Assembly: GCA_002390305.1 (NCBI GenBank)
Contig: DGPE01000004.1
Span: 1-12,081, forward strand
Direction of reading: 5' to 3'
DNA length: 12,081 bases
Origin: Micrococcales bacterium UBA4448
GTDB lineage: Bacteria > Actinomycetota > Actinomycetes > Actinomycetales > Microbacteriaceae
In this document: positions 1 to 7,194 of the stretch, in pieces
Numbering within the stretch: the first letter of the stretch is position 1
Layout of the letters: each line of letters starts with the position of its first letter
The notes under the pieces: model-generated
Databases searched by the model: none
Told to the model about the DNA's origin: nothing
Seen by the model: only the letters and a program-made list of their open reading frames with translations
Position numbers and translations under genes: made by a program

Positions 1-1
1 C

Positions 2-940
2 GGCAAATGGTTTGGCCTGCCGCTTTGGATGATCGATAAGTTCACAAACAACTTCTTCAGAGGGGCCCTGCTTCGCTGGACAATCAAGAGACACAAGCCC
101 GACATCCTGCATGCACTTGAGCTTCAAAATGCCGGTTATGTGAGCTTGAGCGCACTTTCAAAGCACAAGCCCGAGGGACTCCGCTTTATTGCCACCAACT
201 GGGGCAGTGACATCTTCTGGTTTCAAAGATTCCCTAAGCACAGGGCTAAATTGCAGGCTTTACTGAAATTGGCAGATGCTTATTCAGCAGAATGCCACAG
301 GGACGTGGCATTGGCAAGAGAGCTAGGTTTCACTGGCGAGGCACTACCGGTAATTCCAAACGCCGGTGGTTTCTCAAAAGCTGACCTCTCGATGCCGCGA
401 CTTCCACCAGATGAGCGCAGGACTATAGCCCTAAAGGGATACCACGGCTGGGTGGGAAGAGCCAAGGTTTCACTTGAAGCGGTCAGAGAATTGGCAAAAG
501 AACTTGGTGACTATAAGTTCGTTGTCTATTCAGCAAACAGATCGGTGATCAAGCTCGCAAAGCAAGTGGGCCAAGACACCGGGCTTGACATTATCGCTCA
601 TGCTAAGGGCTCACTCAGTCACCAGCAGGTGCTGGAGCTATTTGCTAAATCAAAGATATATGTTGGGTTATCTGAAAGCGATGGCATCAGCACCTCAATG
701 CTTGAAGCCATGGCCATGGGTGCTATTCCTGTTCAAACATCAACAGCTTGCTGTGATGAATGGTTTAAAGATTCAGGGGTTGCGGTGAGAGAAATCACTG
801 TTCAAGCAGTAAAGACTGCCATTCAACAAGGGTTGGTATTGTCTGAAGACCCTGACAACTCTAAGACCAACCGCAAGACCATAGAGCTCAAGGCCAATGC
901 AGAAGACGTGCAGAAGATTGCTCTCACCTTCTACAACTGA
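2..940 (+). CDS. Glycosyltransferase, GT-B fold (GT4-like), 5' end missing
   Basis: Probably transfers a sugar from a nucleotide-sugar donor onto a cell-surface glycan or lipid; donor and acceptor cannot be told. The reading frame stays open to the left window edge (GKWFGLPLW precedes the ATG at 29), so the ATG at 29 is probably internal and the N-terminal Rossmann domain is partly missing. Counting from that ATG, TNWGSD (56-61) and VIPNAGG (108-114) resemble GT-B interdomain elements. SESDGISTSMLEAMAMG (215-231) is the donor-binding signature of GT4 enzymes. It matches the usual E-x7-E pattern with the first Glu replaced by Asp218 and the second at Glu226. The protein ends at a TGA with no clear terminator. 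The next gene follows 59 bases later on the same strand and looks unrelated. The family call is fairly sure; the substrate is unknown. Confidence 0.8.
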   Translation, partial: GKWFGLPLWMIDKFTNNFFRGALLRWTIKRHKPDILHALELQNAGYVSLSALSKHKPEGLRFIATNWGSDIFWFQRFPKHRAKLQALLKLADAYSAECHRDVALARELGFTGEALPVIPNAGGFSKADLSMPRLPPDERRTIALKGYHGWVGRAKVSLEAVRELAKELGDYKFVVYSANRSVIKLAKQVGQDTGLDIIAHAKGSLSHQQVLELFAKSKIYVGLSESDGISTSMLEAMAMGAIPVQTSTACCDEWFKDSGVAVREITVQAVKTAIQQGLVLSEDPDNSKTNRKTIELKANAEDVQKIALTFYN

Positions 941-999
941 AGCCTGCCTAATCAAAACAAGGGTTTACACGTTGATACCTTCGCCTTTCAAACCCGAAT

Positions 1000-1467
1000 G
1001 TGAAAAGATTACGCATGGTCTCATCCACTGCAGCAACCCCGGCAGAGTACTTATCCTCGCTGCCTGAGGACAAGGCTGAGGTGCTGATAGTTGTCAGGCA
1101 GCTGTTGCTAGATAACCTCCCAGAGGGGATTGAAGAGAGTATGAACTTTGGAATGCTCTCTTATGAGATTCCTCTTGCCACCTACCCCATTACCTATAAC
1201 AAGCAACCTTTGATGTTTGCTGCCCTGGCTGCCCAGAAGCACTACTTCTCCCTCTACCTGAACTCCATTTATGGTTTTGACCAGATCCGAGATCAGTTTG
1301 AAGCTGAATACCTAGCGACAGGCAAGAAATTAGACATTGGCAAGGTGTGTATTAGGTTCAAGACATTAGCTGATCTGCCACTGGATGTTGTTGGCCGGGC
1401 TGTGTCGGTAATAACAGTCAAAGACTTCATTGCCAACTACGAAGCACTTAGGCCCGAGCGCAAATAA
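1000..1467 (+). CDS. DUF1801 / YdhG-like domain protein
   Basis: Small soluble protein of up to 155 residues resembling the DUF1801 (YdhG-like, PF08818) family. The family pattern is visible: an N-terminal helix of the type PAEYLSSLPEDKAEVLIVVRQLL, then EGIEESMNFGMLSYEIP, then a strand-rich core with KQPLMFAALAAQKHYFSLYLN and a C-terminal KVCIRFKTLADLPLDVVGRAV. Biochemical function is not established for the family; an iron-chaperone-like fold is sometimes cited. The open frame starts with GTG at 1000. An in-frame ATG at 1015, preceded by GAAAAG at 1002-1007, gives MVSSTAATPAEYL and is at least as likely the true start. It sits alone between the glycosyltransferase and the carbonic anhydrase, so the context gives no functional hint. 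Confidence 0.8.
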   Translation: MKRLRMVSSTAATPAEYLSSLPEDKAEVLIVVRQLLLDNLPEGIEESMNFGMLSYEIPLATYPITYNKQPLMFAALAAQKHYFSLYLNSIYGFDQIRDQFEAEYLATGKKLDIGKVCIRFKTLADLPLDVVGRAVSVITVKDFIANYEALRPERK

Positions 1468-1583
1468 CTACCAGTAACAGTCAGTAACAATGCAATTTGT
1501 TAGCTCACACTGTGTTGGGGTAGTAGTAATCACTGGAGGCCTCACATAGGTTGCTCCAGCTTCACAACAACAAAAGGAACTAA

Positions 1584-2072
1584 ATGTCGGTCACAGACCA
1601 GCTACTTCAAAACAACAGAGAATATGCCAAGAACTTCAGCGGCCCGCTGCCGCTACCACCCGCCAAGAACATTGCCGTCTTGGCATGCATGGATGCGCGC
1701 ATCAACGTTTATGGCGTGCTGGGCCTTGAAGAGGGTGAGTCTCACGTTATTCGCAACGCCGGAGGCGTTGTGACAGCAGATGAGATCAGGTCTCTAGCTA
1801 TTAGCCAGCGATTACTAGGCACCAAAGAGATAGTTCTTATTCACCACACCGACTGCGGCATGCTCACCTTCACAGACGATGAGTTCAAAGCTGGCATCCA
1901 AAAAGAGACCGGTGTTAAGCCCGAATGGGCCGCTGAAGCATTCAGTGATCTTGCAGAAGACGTCAGGCAGTCAATCCACAGAATCAAATCATCTAAGTTC
2001 ATCCCACACACCGACCAGGTTCGTGGATTCATCTTTGATGTTGCAACTGGGCTCTTGGAAGAAGTTCAGTAG
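1584..2072 (+). CDS. Beta-class carbonic anhydrase (Rv1284-like)
   Basis: Zinc enzyme interconverting CO2 and bicarbonate in the cytoplasm, supplying bicarbonate for carboxylation reactions and pH balance. At 162 residues it has the short length of the mycobacterial Rv1284 type. The expected residues are present: Cys35 and the Asp37-Arg39 dyad in ACMDAR, His88 and Cys91 in HHTDCGM, so the Cys-His-Cys zinc site is complete. HVIRNAGGVVTADEIRSLAISQRLLGTKEI (54-83) and LTFTDDEFKAGIQKETG (94-110) match that subgroup closely from memory. The C-terminus RGFIFDVATGLLEEV is also typical. The ATG has a good ribosome binding site, AAAAGGAA at 1572-1579. The 116 bases upstream probably hold its own promoter, but no convincing -35/-10 pair stands out. 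Confidence 0.95.
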   Translation: MSVTDQLLQNNREYAKNFSGPLPLPPAKNIAVLACMDARINVYGVLGLEEGESHVIRNAGGVVTADEIRSLAISQRLLGTKEIVLIHHTDCGMLTFTDDEFKAGIQKETGVKPEWAAEAFSDLAEDVRQSIHRIKSSKFIPHTDQVRGFIFDVATGLLEEVQ

Positions 2073-2142
2073 AGCCTGAAGGGGCACCTGCAAAAAACAC
2101 GGAAACGCTGCTGTGGAACTGACCAATTGCCTTGCTAGTTGA

Positions 2143-2232
2143 GGTTCTGCTGGAATCAGCTTTGTTGTTACCGGAACCGTGCTCGCGCTTGCTGCGACCG
2201 TAGACGCTGTTTCAAGAAAGCGCGGCTGCTAA
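2143..2232 (+). pseudogene. Relic: last helix of a sugar ABC permease (tentative)
   Basis: Between the carbonic anhydrase stop and the convergent ATPase gene, the frame just after a TGA (2140-2142) reads GSAGISFVVTGTVLALAATV then DAVSRKRGC and a TAA at 2230-2232. This is one hydrophobic helix followed by a short basic tail, which is how permeases of the MmsB/XylH/RbsC sugar family end. There is no start codon, and the sequence upstream in all three frames does not continue such a protein, so I read it as a remnant of a deleted gene. The stub ends four bases inside the 3' end of the ATPase gene. That it is a protein relic is moderately supported; the family is inferred from one helix only. Confidence 0.4.
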
Positions 2233-3884
2233 TTTGCGTCTAGGGCATTTTTCGAGCGATCACTTCTGCGCTTGGCCTGCTGTTCAGGATCGGGGACTGG
2301 AACCGCTGCAATGAGACGCTTGGTGTAATCCTGAGTTGGGTTTCTCAGAATCTCATCCTTCGGACCCTGCTCCACGATCACACCGTGCTGCATCACCGCG
2401 ATTCTGTCACTCAGTAGGTCAACCACAGCGAGGTCGTGGGAAATAAACAGCGTCGCGAACTGCTGTTCCTTTTGAATCTCTTGCAGTAGCTCTAGGACCC
2501 TTGCTTGAACCGAAACGTCAAGCGCGCTGGTGGGTTCATCTGCGACCAGCAATTTGGGGCTCAATGCCAGTGCCCGAGCGATGCCGATTCGCTGCCGCTG
2601 TCCCCCGGAGAGCTCATGTGGGTAGCGGTTTCTGTAGGAACGTGGCAGTTCCACCATATCCAGCAGTTCACTTACTCGGTCGGTTAGCTCCTTTTGGCTC
2701 CAACCAGCCAGCAATAGCGGCTCTGCAATGGACTGACCAACCGGCCAACGCGGGTTAAGCGAGCTGCCCGGATCCTGAAACACGATTCCGATCTCACGTC
2801 GAATTGCCATCAATTCTTTTTGCTTGCGTCCGGTGAGTGGCTTTTCATTGATTGTCAGATCGCCGCTCTTGATTGGAAGGAGGCCAACCACGGCTCGGCC
2901 GATGGTGGTCTTTCCCGAGCCTGACTCACCTACCAGGCCTAAAACTTCACCCGGGTAAATCTCCAGATTGATGTCGCTTGCCGCCTTGAAGGCAGGGACC
3001 CTGCCCCGCTTTGGATATTCGATGTTGACGTTTTTCAAACTCAGGGTTGGCCTCTGGCCAGTTCGGTCGATGACCGGCTTGAGGTCGGCGGATCCCAGGT
3101 GTGGGACGGCGGCCAGGAGGTCTTTGGTGTACTGGTGGCTGGGTTTGTTGAACACCTGCTTGGTGCTGCCTGACTCAACAACAATGCCGTCCTTCATCAC
3201 GATCATGTGATCGCTGAGATCGGCCACGACACCCATGTCGTGGGTGATCAGAATTACTGCCGAGTTGAGACGCTTGTTTAGATCTCGAATAAGGTCCAAG
3301 ATTTCTGCTTGAACCGTTACGTCTAAGGCGGTGGTTGGCTCGTCGGCCACCAGCAACAGCGGGTCACAGGAGATTGATTGAGCAATCATGGCTCGCTGTC
3401 GTTGCCCACCCGACAGCTCATGAGGGTAGGAATTGAAAGCCTTTTGAGGGTCTGGCAATTCCACCATTGTCAGCAGCTCTAGGGCACGTTCCCGAGCCTT
3501 CGCCTTCGTCATCGACTGGTGGTGGACCTGAAGAGTCTCTACGATTTGGAATCCGACCGTGTAGACCGGGTTCAGCGCTGTCATTGGCTCTTGGAAAATA
3601 ACCGCTATTTCTTTTCCTCGAACTTGGCGCAATCGCTTCTTGTCTGCACCGATTAACTCTTCACCCTGCAGCTTGACCGAACCCGAGGCTCTGCCGTTCA
3701 CAGGAAGTAGCCCGAGCAAGCTCATGGCCGAGGTTGACTTACCGGATCCAGACTCGCCCACAATCGCCAACACTTCACCGGGGCGAACCTTGAAATTCAC
3801 ACCTGAGGCCGCCATGATCCACTCGCCATCGACCCAGAAGTCTATGGAAAGCTCATTGGTCTCAATGATTGGCTTAGATTCCAA
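2229..3884 (-). CDS. Peptide-type ABC importer, fused double ATPase (DppD-DppF-like)
   Basis: Hydrolyses ATP to drive a peptide/nickel-class importer; both ATPase halves, separate in E. coli DppD and DppF, are in one 551-residue chain. First half: Walker A GESGSGKS 43-50, Q-loop Gln98, signature LSGGQ 157-161, Walker B LLLVADEP 176-183, His215. Second half: Walker A GESGSGKT 319-326, Gln370, LSGGQ 425-429, Walker B KLLVADEP 444-451, His483. Both sites look catalytically complete. Each half is followed by the oligopeptide-transporter tail of type P-x-x-x-Y-T-K-x-L-x-A-A-V-P (248-261 and 516-529). The start is TTG at 3884, supported by AGGGGG six bases upstream. It belongs with the permease genes at 4488-7117 but is separated from them by about 600 bases holding an opposite-strand gene. 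Substrate could be peptides or another small solute. Confidence 0.95.
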   Translation of the reverse strand: MESKPIIETNELSIDFWVDGEWIMAASGVNFKVRPGEVLAIVGESGSGKSTSAMSLLGLLPVNGRASGSVKLQGEELIGADKKRLRQVRGKEIAVIFQEPMTALNPVYTVGFQIVETLQVHHQSMTKAKARERALELLTMVELPDPQKAFNSYPHELSGGQRQRAMIAQSISCDPLLLVADEPTTALDVTVQAEILDLIRDLNKRLNSAVILITHDMGVVADLSDHMIVMKDGIVVESGSTKQVFNKPSHQYTKDLLAAVPHLGSADLKPVIDRTGQRPTLSLKNVNIEYPKRGRVPAFKAASDINLEIYPGEVLGLVGESGSGKTTIGRAVVGLLPIKSGDLTINEKPLTGRKQKELMAIRREIGIVFQDPGSSLNPRWPVGQSIAEPLLLAGWSQKELTDRVSELLDMVELPRSYRNRYPHELSGGQRQRIGIARALALSPKLLVADEPTSALDVSVQARVLELLQEIQKEQQFATLFISHDLAVVDLLSDRIAVMQHGVIVEQGPKDEILRNPTQDYTKRLIAAVPVPDPEQQAKRRSDRSKNALDAN

Positions 3885-3890
3885 CGCGAG

Positions 3891-3896
3891 CCCCCT
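3891..3896 (-). promoter_or_regulatory. Ribosome binding site fixing the TTG start of the ATPase gene
   Basis: On the minus strand AGGGGG lies six bases before the TTG at 3884. There is no nearby in-frame ATG with a comparable site, so this decides the unusual start codon. Confidence 0.65.
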
Positions 3897-3918
3897 GAAT
3901 TGATGCCAAAGTATTCAC

Positions 3919-4482
3919 ATGGAAGTTTTTCACTCTCGGTTTTCCCGAGTTCTGGCCGGGGTTAGCGTCGGCATTCTGGCGCTGTCCTGGTTTGTTGGCA
4001 GCATCGGCCAAGGCGTTAGCGCTGCCCTTGGGACGCTTCCAATCGTGATGCTTTTTAGCTACCTGGCGATTATTGTGTTCTGGCTTCCAAAGGTTCAAGT
4101 CGAAGCAGACCTGGTTCGCATCAACAACATCTTCCGCGAGCACACCGTGAGCTTCAGTGCAATTAAGCGAATCGACACGCGCTTCGCGCTGACCATCTTC
4201 ACTGCTACCAAAAAATACAGCGCCTGGGGGGCTCCAGCGCCGGGTCGTCACGCCAGCATTTTCGCCTCCAAGGATGAGGGCTCTCACCTGCCGGAAAGTA
4301 CCTACCTTGCCGGAACGGTTAGGCCCGGTGATTTGATCAACACTGATTCTGGTGCTGCCGCCGCCCACATTAGAAGACTTTGGGAACGCAGGTCCAGCGT
4401 TGAGGAGCTTGAGACCAGCAGAATTTACTGGCCCAGGGTTGCGACCCTGGCCATTCTGCTGGTGGTTAATGCATTTATTTAG
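3919..4482 (+). CDS. Membrane-anchored bacterial PH-domain protein
   Basis: Protein of 187 residues with two N-terminal membrane segments (about 10-27 and 41-56), a beta-rich domain from about 58 to 115, and a last hydrophobic segment at 172-187. The stretch VEADLVRINNIFREHTVSFSAIKRID and KKYSAWGAPAPGR (98-110) matches the PH-like domain proteins common in Actinobacteria, which are mostly of unknown function. The domain should face the cytoplasm. No good ribosome binding site precedes the ATG at 3919. It lies opposite to the importer genes: 34 bases from the ATPase start on one side (divergent) and 5 bases from the OppC-type stop on the other (convergent). A 204-codon frame antisense to it lacks recognisable protein features and I take it as a shadow. 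Whether it has any role in the importer is unknown. Confidence 0.8.
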   Translation: MEVFHSRFSRVLAGVSVGILALSWFVGSIGQGVSAALGTLPIVMLFSYLAIIVFWLPKVQVEADLVRINNIFREHTVSFSAIKRIDTRFALTIFTATKKYSAWGAPAPGRHASIFASKDEGSHLPESTYLAGTVRPGDLINTDSGAAAAHIRRLWERRSSVEELETSRIYWPRVATLAILLVVNAFI

Positions 4483-4487
4483 GGTCA

Positions 4488-5573
4488 TTAGTTACCCCTG
4501 CGCTTAGCAATTAGCTGCTTTAGGTCGTGAAGTGCGCCTTCATTCCTTGGCAGTCGGCGCTGACGTGGGTCGAAGGCATCGCGCAGGCCGTCACCGATGA
4601 AGTTGATCGCCAGAGCAATAATCACAATGAATAGACCTGGATACCAGAACAACCATGGCCTTGTCTTAAAAGCCTCGTTGTATTCGCTGATGATTTGACC
4701 AAGTGAAATATCCGGCGCCACAATTCCAAACCCAAGGAAGCTCAGCGAAGTTTCAATCAGGATTGCAGCAGCCATTAGCAGGGTTGCGTTTACGACAATC
4801 ACGCCGATTGTGTTTGGAAGAATATGCCTAAAGATGATTCGGAAATTTGAGGCGCCGGCAACCCTCGCGGCATCCACGAATTCGCGCTCCCTGAGAGCCA
4901 GGAACTCGGCTCGCACCAGCCTGGCAAGACCGGTCCAAGCCAGCGCGCCAAGCAACAGGGCCAAGCTAATGGCATCGCCACCAAAGTTTCTGCTGAGCAC
5001 GGCACCGACCACCAAAAGCGGGAGAATGATTACAACATCGGTGGCACGCATTAGGAAAGTGTCAATCTTGCCACGGAAGAAGCCGGCTATTGATCCAACC
5101 ACTGTTCCGATCAGGGTCGAAATTATCCCAACAATCAACACAACGGTGAGTGACTGCTGAATTCCGCGCATGACCCGGGCAAAAATGTCCTTGCCGAGGG
5201 TGTCCTGACCGAATGGGTGCTGGCCCGGGTCAAACGGCCAGAGCTGCATCGTTGGAGCTCCCCCGGGGTTCTGCACATCGTAGTTTTCATACCAGTTGTA
5301 TTGCCACCAGCCGGGGACTCTCAGACCGTCAACGGTCAGCCTGCCAGTCGCGGCATCGGCCACCAGGTTGCCACTTCCACCAATCACGGTTCCAACCGAG
5401 GTAAAGGCAAGCAGGGTAATGGCAAGCAAAACAATTAGGGAGGTGACGGCCGCCTTGTGTCGCAGGAACCTGCGACGAACAATCGTGCCGAGCGAAAGAC
5501 CCTCGGTTTCGCGCTGCTCGATAGTGATTTCCCGATTTAGCTGGGTCTCATCAACTGGTTTCTTCTTGGCCAT
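4488..5573 (-). CDS. Peptide-type ABC importer permease, OppC/DppC-like
   Basis: Inner-membrane subunit forming half of the translocation channel. Its 361 residues begin with a basic cytoplasmic tail and an OppC_N-type first helix (LGTIVRRRFLRHKAAVTSLIVLLAITLLAF, 28-57). A periplasmic-side loop of about 60 residues follows, ending in HPFGQDTLGKDIFARVMRG (119-137), the typical OppC entry to the transport domain. The ATPase-coupling EAA loop is REFVDAARVAGASNFRIIFRHILPN (230-254). Helices lie at about 142-165, 180-195, 200-220, 255-280 and 310-328, and it ends with the characteristic GDGLRDAFDPRQRR. The ATG overlaps the stop of the upstream permease gene by one base (TAATG on the minus strand), with AGGA eight bases upstream, so translation is probably coupled. 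The loop at 64-118 is longer than in E. coli DppC. Confidence 0.95.
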   Translation of the reverse strand: MAKKKPVDETQLNREITIEQRETEGLSLGTIVRRRFLRHKAAVTSLIVLLAITLLAFTSVGTVIGGSGNLVADAATGRLTVDGLRVPGWWQYNWYENYDVQNPGGAPTMQLWPFDPGQHPFGQDTLGKDIFARVMRGIQQSLTVVLIVGIISTLIGTVVGSIAGFFRGKIDTFLMRATDVVIILPLLVVGAVLSRNFGGDAISLALLLGALAWTGLARLVRAEFLALREREFVDAARVAGASNFRIIFRHILPNTIGVIVVNATLLMAAAILIETSLSFLGFGIVAPDISLGQIISEYNEAFKTRPWLFWYPGLFIVIIALAINFIGDGLRDAFDPRQRRLPRNEGALHDLKQLIAKRRGN

Positions 5574-7117
5574 TAGCTGATCCTGATCCTCGGGTCTAGC
5601 GCGCTATAAAGCAGGTCGGCAATCAAGTTACCGATCACTGCCATGAGCCCAACAATCATTACGTAACCCATCACCAGGTTCACGTCAACAGCATTCAGGC
5701 CCCGAATGAATAGCGCGCCCATACCGTTCCAGGCGAAAACCTTTTCCGTGATTACCGCACCACCAATCAAAGCTGTGATGTCAACCGGAACAATGGTGGC
5801 AATCGGAAGCAGCGCGTTGCGCATAGCGTGACGAACCACCACCGTTCTCTCATTCAAACCCTTAGCCCTGGCGGTCCGGACGTAATCCTGGTTCATGACC
5901 TCCAACAGCGAGGCCCTTGCATACCGGGTGTAGCCAGCAACTGAGATGATCAGTAGCGCAGCTGTTGGAAGAATCAGGTGGGCATAGCTGTCAAGCATGT
6001 CCAGCCACATGTTGTCCTGACGCTTCACCGATGGCGTCACCGCACCTATTGTCGAGATGTAACCGTTGTTCAGGGGAATCAGGTCCAGATATGTGGTCCA
6101 GTACTGCAGCGCCTCGTCGATCACGAGCACCAGTCCAGCCAGGCCACCGGTGATTCCGGCGGCCCTGGCGATCTCGCGCCTGCCGTCGCCGCCAAAAATT
6201 AGCCCCAGCCCCACGCCAATTGCAACCATAATCAAAATCGCTAGTGCAATACCCAAGAAGCCCTCTACATAGAAGAAGAGGTACTGGCCAGGCAACCACA
6301 TCGCTGCAGCAACCAGCGCCATGCCTGCCACGATTATCACGCCGCGCTTTTGGCCGAAGCCGATTGACAGAAGCAGCACAACACCTGCAAACATCAGCGT
6401 CACCAAAACAATGCCGACAACACCAAGCGATGGGTACTTCAGCCACTGGGTGGCATTTAGGAAAATCATTACGATAACTGAAAGGCCAATGGCCCCTACG
6501 AAGCTTTGAGTCTTGGCCCGCAGGCCGCCGCCGATTACTCCGGTCACCGCAACAGCCACCAGCAGCGCTATGGCGGTCATGGCCGCCGGGGGAATTACCG
6601 GCTCCTCCAAGAACCGGTTGAACTGGATGGCACCGAACTCCTTTAGAAGTACTGCCACCCAAAAAATTGGAAGTGAGTAGAAAATAAAAGCGAAGAAGGT
6701 CACGGTGTAGTCGTAACCGGAATACTGTCGCAGGGCAGTGGTCATACCGATGGCGATACCAATGATGATCGACAGAATCGTTGCCAATGTAATCAACTGC
6801 ACAGTCGCCGCAATCGCACCTGCCAACGCTTCAGTAACCGGTATTTCTGCCCTTGACACTGCAATCCCAAGATCACACTGACCAATCAGGCAACCGGCGG
6901 CACCGCCGAGCCAGTAGAAGTACCGCACAGCTGGCGGGGTGTCCAGCATCAGCAGGTCACTAAGGTATTGAATCTTGAATTGAACATCGGGGTCGCGCGA
7001 GCCTCTTAGCTCAAGCAGCGGGTCCCCGGAAATGGCTGTCAGCTGATAAACAATAAAGGACGCGACCAGCAACACCAATAGTGTTGCCGCAGCGCGACGA
7101 ACAATAAAACTCAGCAT
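5573..7117 (-). CDS. Peptide-type ABC importer permease, OppB/DppB-like, enlarged
   Basis: Partner channel subunit to the OppC-type protein. The N-terminus MLSFIVRRAAATLLVLLVASFIVYQLTAISGDP and the C-terminus (NLIADLLYSALDPRIR) are canonical OppB. The EAA loop is DYVRTARAKGLNERTVVVRHAMRNALLP (411-438), followed by VDITALIGGAVITEKVFAWNGMG. Usual family length is about 310-340 residues; this one has 514. The extra part lies at about 172-345, after the helix ending FYSLPIFWVAVLLKEFG, and contains several hydrophobic stretches (about 178-197, 206-220, 231-252, 259-274, 284-309, 321-335) that look like added membrane helices. Long versions of this permease occur in Actinobacteria, so it is probably a lineage-specific form and not an artefact: there is no frameshift. 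The ATG at 7117 has AGGG seven bases upstream. It is the first membrane-subunit gene after the binding-protein gene. Confidence 0.93.
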   Translation of the reverse strand: MLSFIVRRAAATLLVLLVASFIVYQLTAISGDPLLELRGSRDPDVQFKIQYLSDLLMLDTPPAVRYFYWLGGAAGCLIGQCDLGIAVSRAEIPVTEALAGAIAATVQLITLATILSIIIGIAIGMTTALRQYSGYDYTVTFFAFIFYSLPIFWVAVLLKEFGAIQFNRFLEEPVIPPAAMTAIALLVAVAVTGVIGGGLRAKTQSFVGAIGLSVIVMIFLNATQWLKYPSLGVVGIVLVTLMFAGVVLLLSIGFGQKRGVIIVAGMALVAAAMWLPGQYLFFYVEGFLGIALAILIMVAIGVGLGLIFGGDGRREIARAAGITGGLAGLVLVIDEALQYWTTYLDLIPLNNGYISTIGAVTPSVKRQDNMWLDMLDSYAHLILPTAALLIISVAGYTRYARASLLEVMNQDYVRTARAKGLNERTVVVRHAMRNALLPIATIVPVDITALIGGAVITEKVFAWNGMGALFIRGLNAVDVNLVMGYVMIVGLMAVIGNLIADLLYSALDPRIRIS

Positions 7118-7145
7118 CTTTGCCCTGTATCTATCCAGCAGAGAA

Positions 7146-7176
7146 CGGGGGCCGCCACCAAAGGTGGCGACCCCCG
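7146..7176 (-). terminator. Stem-loop between binding-protein and permease genes
   Basis: Inverted repeat: outer arms CGGGGG (7146-7151) and CCCCCG (7171-7176), inner arms GCCACC (7154-7159) and GGTGGC (7163-7168), a 2x2 internal bulge and a loop of three. Read on the minus strand it lies 18 bases after the binding-protein stop and is followed by GTTCTCTG, with no real T-run. So it is more likely a partial terminator or 3'-end stabiliser that keeps binding-protein mRNA more abundant than permease mRNA than a full stop. This role is an inference from other importer operons. Confidence 0.6.
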
Positions 7177-7194
7177 AACTGCTATGTGACTAGA

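Noticed and set aside
1497..1529. TTGTTA and TAGTAG/TAGTAA as promoter of the carbonic anhydrase gene
   Set aside because: The spacing is either 18 with a poor -10 or 21 with a slightly better one, so it is not convincing enough to list as a promoter.
3874..4488. 204-codon minus-strand frame opposite the PH-domain gene
   Set aside because: Its translation is rich in Asn, Gly, Gln and Arg without domain motifs or membrane pattern, while the + strand frame has clear membrane helices and a recognisable PH-like domain.
5991..6662. 223-codon minus-strand frame within the OppB-type gene
   Set aside because: It lies in another frame of the same strand as the permease and gives a Gly/Arg/Cys-rich product with no recognisable motif. 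The permease frame explains the sequence.
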